Assembly: GCA_949752735.1 (NCBI GenBank)
Contig: OX457047.1
Location: 35,293,113 to 35,357,112 of the forward strand
Direction of reading: 5' to 3'
Length of the DNA: 64,000 nt
Source of the DNA: Lumbricus terrestris
Taxonomy: Eukaryota; Annelida; Clitellata; Crassiclitellata; Lumbricidae
The position numbers and the translations under genes are program-made. Below the pieces are notes generated by a model. It did no database searches. It worked only from the letters and a program-made list of their open reading frames with translations, and was not told the DNA's origin. Position 1 is the first letter of the stretch. Every line of letters starts with the position of its first letter. Positions 59,720-64,000 of this stretch are shown here, in pieces.

Positions 59720-59881
59720 ATATTTGGTCGGAATAGCCATAGCAAGACTGGAAAAATCACAAGAGGTGCTGCCAATCCACACCATGTAGCTGTCTTTCAT
59801 GCTGATTACGTGGAAATGCACAACATTTTCATTCAGGTTGTCTTTGAAGTGATGCACCTTAACATGGCCATCATCACTCAT
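59720..59881 (-). CDS. PSMG4: PSMG4, first coding exon
   Basis: The coding part runs from ATG at 59881-59879 (MSDDGHVKVHHFKDN) through NVVHFHVISMKDSYMVWIGS to AMAIPTKY before donor GTGAGT. 'HFHV-x-x-(M/L)-x-DS-(Y/L)-x-(V/L)W(I/V)G' is the conserved PSMG4 core. The exon probably starts at 59902, after a TTTTTTCCGCAG acceptor, so an untranslated first exon should lie further upstream on the - strand and was not located. A four-codon upstream ORF (ATG at 59888) overlaps the main start in another frame. Confidence 0.92.
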
Positions 59882-61196
59882 TCTGCATCCGTCTGTTCAA
59901 CACTGCGGAAAAAAGTATATAACACTGAATAAAACTGGGAATACAAACCCACAAACCAACTGGCAGCAAAAATAAATAAAAACCCAACCAGTCTGTGAAT
60001 TCATGTGCACAAGAATTAGCAACTTGCTTGGAAAACCTTAGAAATTAAAACTTTCTGTTCACATAGACTTTTGTAGTGCACTGAGAAAGCACCTGTTCAT
60101 TAGTATAGATGACATGAATGTTTCTTTATCATTCAGCCTCAATGATAACTCATAAAATATTTTTACCATACTCTGTTTAATATTCAGCAAATTATTTTCA
60201 GACTAACAAACCTGGGCCATACAAAAAAAATGATGGGTTATCATAGTGCATTCAACAAAAGCATGAACCTGAAAGTCTTATGAAGGTAATCTCTTATTAA
60301 GAAATTTTTTATGGCTTTACTCCAGATGGATATCCTCAGATAACACCATTCAAACAACGAGAAATGCATCTACCTTGTGAATTGCATCTCTGAACTTTTG
60401 AGGCTTGAAAGAAATCATTTAGTGACATTGTTAAGGACAAGATATGAATAAAGATAACATGCCAAAACTTGTAAAGCTGCCCTCAAGAAAATGTGGTATG
60501 CAACTAAGCATGCCCTACAACAATCCAACTATGGGACACCTCTCCAACTTACATTTGTACTGACTTTAGAGAATGGGGGATGGCAAGATCGCACAGAACA
60601 CAATGAATTGTACGTGTTATTGACTTACTTATTAAGTGTAGGCCTACTGCATTATATGACGTGGCCTGTGGATAGCAGCGCGCTATTTGAGCGAAGTCGG
60701 GTAAGGCCATAATTTATTGTTTACATGGACAAGCACTCAGTCTTCGGGACTATCCTGAACCAGCGTAATCACTAGACTAATTCGCACTACGAATAAGCTT
60801 TGAAATATTACCTAGTGAAGTCCAATATAATTATGTACAACAGTAGGCCTACAGGTTTAGTGCCGCGGAGGTATCTACTCAATATACGTCGATGTCTACT
60901 TCAGCTATATACTAGTGGACTGTAAAAGAACCCGTGCACTGCTAAGTTCAGGTGCAATAGTGTAAATTACACAATATGCAATAATATGCAGAAGATTCAG
61001 GTGTTTACAAATAGAAGAAAATCTCGTTTGAATTCGCTTAAACAACAACTATAATTATATTAAATTTACAAACCTAAAATATTCGAAGTAAACTTCACGT
61101 GCAACTTTCACAGATTACATATTTGCAAGGGTTTCAACTATTACTTCTCTGAATAAAAATGAGCGCCACCTTTTTAGTGTAAAAAATACTATTAGC

Positions 61197-61355
61197 CAGT
61201 GGCGTAGGCAAGGGGGGGTTTCGGGGGTTAAACCCCCCCATTGGCTCCGAAAAAAGATTTTTTAAGGTTATTTTTCCATTTAAGTAAGAAAAAAATAGCA
61301 AAAAAAGAATTTCCGGCCATAAACCCCCCATGAAAAATTCCTGGCTACGCCACTG
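61197..61355. mobile_element. hAT-like MITE with CAGTGGCGTAGGCA ends, copy 2
   Basis: 159-bp shorter relative of 44345-44602, ending CCTGGCTACGCCACTG, with a perfect 8-bp duplication CTATTAGC (61189-61196 and 61356-61363). Confidence 0.92.
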
Positions 61356-61421
61356 CTATTAGCACAGTATAAGCAAACTCTAATATCTTTGGTATAAGCA
61401 CAGTATATACTGTGGTATAAG

Positions 61422-61599
61422 CAGGGCTTAAAGTGTGGCTGGACGGTCATGGACGGCGTCCATGCACTTATTTTAAAATCTGAAAGCCGTCCAGCCACTT
61501 ATTGGCCAGCAATGACTGGAAAGGTAAGGGGCGTCCAGGCACTTCTTTTGAAAAGATAAGGGGCGTCCAGGCACTTATTTTTCCACACTTTAAGCACTG
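61422..61599. mobile_element. hAT-like MITE with CAGGGCTTAAAGTG ends, copy 2
   Basis: 178 bp, ending CACTTTAAGCACTG; body shared with 54617-54763, but with the segment GGGGCGTCCAGGCACTT duplicated internally. The flanks GGTATAAG and GGTATATA match in six of eight bases only; the site is itself repetitive (GTATATACTG words). Confidence 0.75.
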
Positions 61600-62635
61600 G
61601 GTATATACTGGGTATATACTGGGCACAGTATATACTGTGGTATAAGCACATAAAATTATGTGGTAGCCTATATGTATTATTTGAATTTATTTCACAATTA
61701 AGTGTAAAGTGTTGCAACGTTAAGCTGAATGCCATACATAAGCTACGCAACATAATTATGAGCTGTCTGCAGCCTGTCTCTGGCACAGAATTAAAAATCG
61801 TTGTTTGAATGGTGAATGGTGTTATCTGAGGATATCCATCTGGAGTAAAGCATAAAAATGTCGTTACTGATGAAAAAACTTGGAAACCTTTTTCTTGGGA
61901 CTTTAGCGGTTCGCCAAAAGCCCGAACATAGCTTCCCACTTCCCCAGCACACTTCAGTTGCACTCTGCTGCTGCGCTGCAACAAAGGCGTTACCGACTTA
62001 CTAGTGGGGCTATTTGTGGGGCAACAGAAGCGCAATAAGCTACAGGCTACAGCCCATGATGGACCGTCAAGTCCAACCACACTACTACGGTATAAATAAT
62101 ACTGTAGTACAACTATGCTATCTTCCATAGGGTGACCCAACATTGCAGCAGCTTCTTGAACGGCAGATGAGAACCTCGATCATAACTGCTGCCTTTGCGG
62201 ACCCAGGCCATGTTTTGAACACGATCCTGATGACTATCTATATTCCCTAGCTGCTTCCAACTTCCAAGACCGCATAACCGAATCGACCCACAATCGGACA
62301 ACGATATGGGGGGAAAACATTTAACAAGGATGTTCAATAATGCTTCATTTCATGTATACCATGTGCGGATATGCAGTGGGACAAAATTTTAGAAATAATT
62401 TACTTACTTACTACATGCTCCGGCAACATTTTCTAGTGCGGTTACTTTTTCATGACAAGTTTACTAGGTGAGCACAGGAAGCGTCCGGTTAATGTTTTCA
62501 AAGACGACGTGTAATGATTTAATTCGTTTGATTTCTGTAAATAATAAAATCCTGTTTAATGAACGATCAATATGTCGCATCAATAAGACACGAATAAAAC
62601 AAGACGATTGTTGGAGAAACTTATTTGCAGTAAAG

Positions 62636-62734
62636 ATGCGTGACTTTGAACTTTGCGTGGCGTTGTTTCTCGTGGTCGCTGGTGGATTAAGCGGAGCTAA
62701 AAAGCAAAACACGGAACTTAAGATAATAACAGAG
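62636..62734 (+). CDS. Secreted/ER FKBP-type peptidyl-prolyl isomerase, exon 1
   Basis: The exon encodes a start methionine, a signal peptide (MRDFELCVALFLVVAGGLSG, hydrophobic core with small residues at the likely cleavage site) and a charged linker (AKKQNTELKIITE). It ends in phase 0 before GTGACA, a modest donor. The start is the first ATG of a 99-bp open exon, directly before the hydrophobic core. The identification rests on exon 2. The linker resembles the 'L-K-I-x-V/I' strand that precedes the FKBP fold in secreted FKBPs such as FKBP2, FKBP7 and FKBP14, which act in the endoplasmic reticulum. Confidence 0.7.
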
Positions 62735-62796
62735 GTGACATTGTTGTCCATTTAAATGTATGTGTCGCTTGCCGAAAATATTCTGTATGTGTTCGG

Positions 62797-62867
62797 CTGA
62801 ATTATCCAACCTCCCGCTCCGTGAGCGAGCGCGTTACCGATCAGCCACCAGGTCGCACATACAAGCT
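62797..62867 (-). repeat. tRNA-derived SINE head or tRNA pseudogene
   Basis: On the - strand GACCTGGTGGCTGATCGGTA then ACGCGCTCGCTCACGGAGCG and GGAGGTTGGATAATTC have the order of a tRNA: A box, anticodon arm, degenerate B box. The B box lacks the GTTCGAATC core, so an active tRNA gene is unlikely. Confidence 0.5.
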
Positions 62868-63184
62868 ATGGATGTTATATATCATGCCTGCACCCACTTC
62901 TACTCATGATGTTTCTAAACTTTTTACATTGTCAGCTTTCGTGTGCCCGGCCCAAAAAGCATAATATGTGAAGAAAGCCCAAGTTTTGAAAGCTTTGTCA
63001 GTATAGCAGACGTTGCCTGTGGAGCTGTGTAGTTGAAACCAGCAACAGCAATGGATTAGTCATGTCAGTTGGCACTGTACCTGTTTAATTGCACTAGCTA
63101 TTATAAGACAAGCCACATAGTCTCCTATATATACTGCACTCATCAGGTACAAGTCTTTTAGCTGAACCTCAATGCAAAACAGTT

Positions 63185-63295
63185 ATGGGCTTGCGTGCAT
63201 TCCATGGTCTGCACCCGGCGAATGGAATCGGCTTCCGCTCTCTCTTCGAAGCTCAATTTCACTTCCTTCAAAAAGTGGCTCAAAACTCACTAATT
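63185..63295 (+). mobile_element. Short LINE reverse-transcriptase C-terminal fragment
   Basis: The + strand reads WSAPGEWNRLPLSLRSSISL, then after a one-base shift a SFKKWLKTH-like end, matching the usual non-LTR 'WNxLPLxLR...FKxxLKT' tail. Very short and decayed. Confidence 0.6.
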
Positions 63296-63729
63296 CTCAT
63301 TGACTTTCAGGTACATTTATCTCTAACTGCATCTTCCTCTGGTGGCTGACTATCCGCACCTCAGATTCACATTTTGATGTGACCTTGCGCACGTTACAAA
63401 TTTTTTAATATTGGTTTAATAAGGGTTCTTCCACAGATGTCCTTGGATCAACCTGTTGTCTGTAGCTGACATGTAGACCAATGATGTTTGTTTAAATGAG
63501 ACTTTAGTGCAGAGACCTCTGATATATGGCTATACAGAACTTCCTCACTTGAGATCAATGACCTCTCTCTGGCACCCAGGCCGCATTTTGTATAAGTTTG
63601 ACAGCCCTAGTAAGTGTCAAACGACAGTTGCGTTAAAATCATCCATTTTCATCATAATCTTCAAGTTCCGATCTTCTCTGAGCTGCATCATCATTATCAT
63701 TGTACATTGTGCATTTTGTTAAATTTTAG

Positions 63730-63792
63730 TTCAAACCAGACGATTGCAGCACATTTGCCGAAACAGGGGACACCGTTGAAGTTCACTACACG
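63730..63792 (+). CDS. Secreted/ER FKBP-type peptidyl-prolyl isomerase, exon 2 (partial gene)
   Basis: This 63-bp exon encodes FKPDDCSTFAETGDTVEVHYT. The pattern 'P-x-x-C-x-x-x-x-x-x-G-D-x-(V/L)-x-x-H-Y' is the N-terminal FKBP signature of secreted members, where the cysteine is typical. The acceptor is TTTTAG (AG 63728-63729); the donor GTGAAT begins at 63793; phase is 0 at both ends. The rest of the isomerase domain (active-site region, FKBP C-terminus, any EF hands or HDEL-type retention signal) lies beyond the window. FKBP2-like and FKBP7/14-like cannot be separated from these two exons. Confidence 0.75.
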
Positions 63793-64000
63793 GTGAATAT
63801 GTATTCAGTCTCTCAACTTACAGACTTCTTAGAAGACGTAGTATGGTGTGAGATAGATAGACACTGGTCAGTAATTTATTTCTCTCTTTAGCCAGACTGG
63901 CCAGAGTCTTCAGGGTAGTGTCATGAATTTTCCGTGTTAGTAAGCAGTCTTTTGTGAGTTGCCAATCATACAGTAATGCAAATAACATGTATTTTCTTAG

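Larger units (their letters stand above)
59903..62635. other. Shared upstream region of PSMG4 and the FKBP gene
   Basis: 2.7 kb between the two divergently transcribed genes. Contains two hAT-like MITEs (61197, 61422), a 57-bp inverted repeat pair (60305-60361 and 61799-61859) and unlocated promoters. ORFs here overlap repeats and are not convincing. Confidence 0.55.
62735..63729 (+). other. Intron 1 of the FKBP gene
   Basis: 995-bp intron, GTGACA to TTTTAG. Contains a tRNA-like remnant (62797-62867) and a LINE C-terminal fragment (63185-63295). Confidence 0.7.

Noticed and set aside
61499..62143. 214-codon - strand ORF as a gene
   Set aside because: Its C-terminal end runs close to a MITE, its middle contains the dispersed 57-bp inverted repeat, and no domain or splice pattern supports it.
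62797..62867. Functional tRNA gene on the - strand
   Set aside because: A-box-like start is good, but the B box lacks the GTTCGAATC core and the acceptor stem does not pair convincingly.

Overview
This window is animal nuclear DNA: short exons with GT..AG introns that keep codon phase, introns of 0.5 to 13 kb, many microsatellites and minisatellites, and dense SINE, LINE, MITE and LTR insertions. There are no bacterial-style operons. The repeat style (tRNA-derived SINEs and LINE tails built on a 'GGGGCGCTATATAAATTC' motif with GAATGAATG ends) and the gene content fit a marine invertebrate. An echinoderm, hemichordate or lancelet is my weak guess; the sequence does not prove the phylum.

Three protein genes are supported. 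(1) The 3' half of a Turtle/IGSF9-like immunoglobulin-superfamily receptor runs on the + strand through seven exons (16113-51690). They encode the last Ig domain, two fibronectin type III domains, a transmembrane helix and a very short tail ending in a possible PDZ ligand. All seven exons join in one frame, about 374 codons plus stop; the 5' exons must lie upstream. (2) PSMG4 (proteasome assembly chaperone 4) is complete on the - strand in three coding exons (57121-59881, 118 residues). (3) The first two coding exons of a secreted/ER FKBP-type prolyl isomerase lie on the + strand (62636-63792), leaving the window. PSMG4 and the FKBP gene are arranged head to head.

1-16 kb is probably the intron upstream of the first visible IGSF9-like exon. 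It holds a young LTR retrotransposon on the - strand (2129-9838; 1446-bp LTRs with one difference seen; 4-bp target duplication). Its 866-codon ORF starts inside the LTR and reads through the primer-binding site. No reverse transcriptase or integrase ORF is visible. 16-52 kb is the IGSF9-like gene with repeat-filled introns: a 1.5-kb minisatellite, SINEs often close to exons, hAT-like MITEs with exact 8-bp target duplications, and a foldback element with a smaller TTAA element nested in it. 52-57 kb is intergenic and repeat-rich. 57-64 kb holds PSMG4 and the FKBP gene with more MITEs between and inside them.

The genes do not form a pathway. The most unusual structure is the LTR element, whose U5 and primer-binding site are protein coding.
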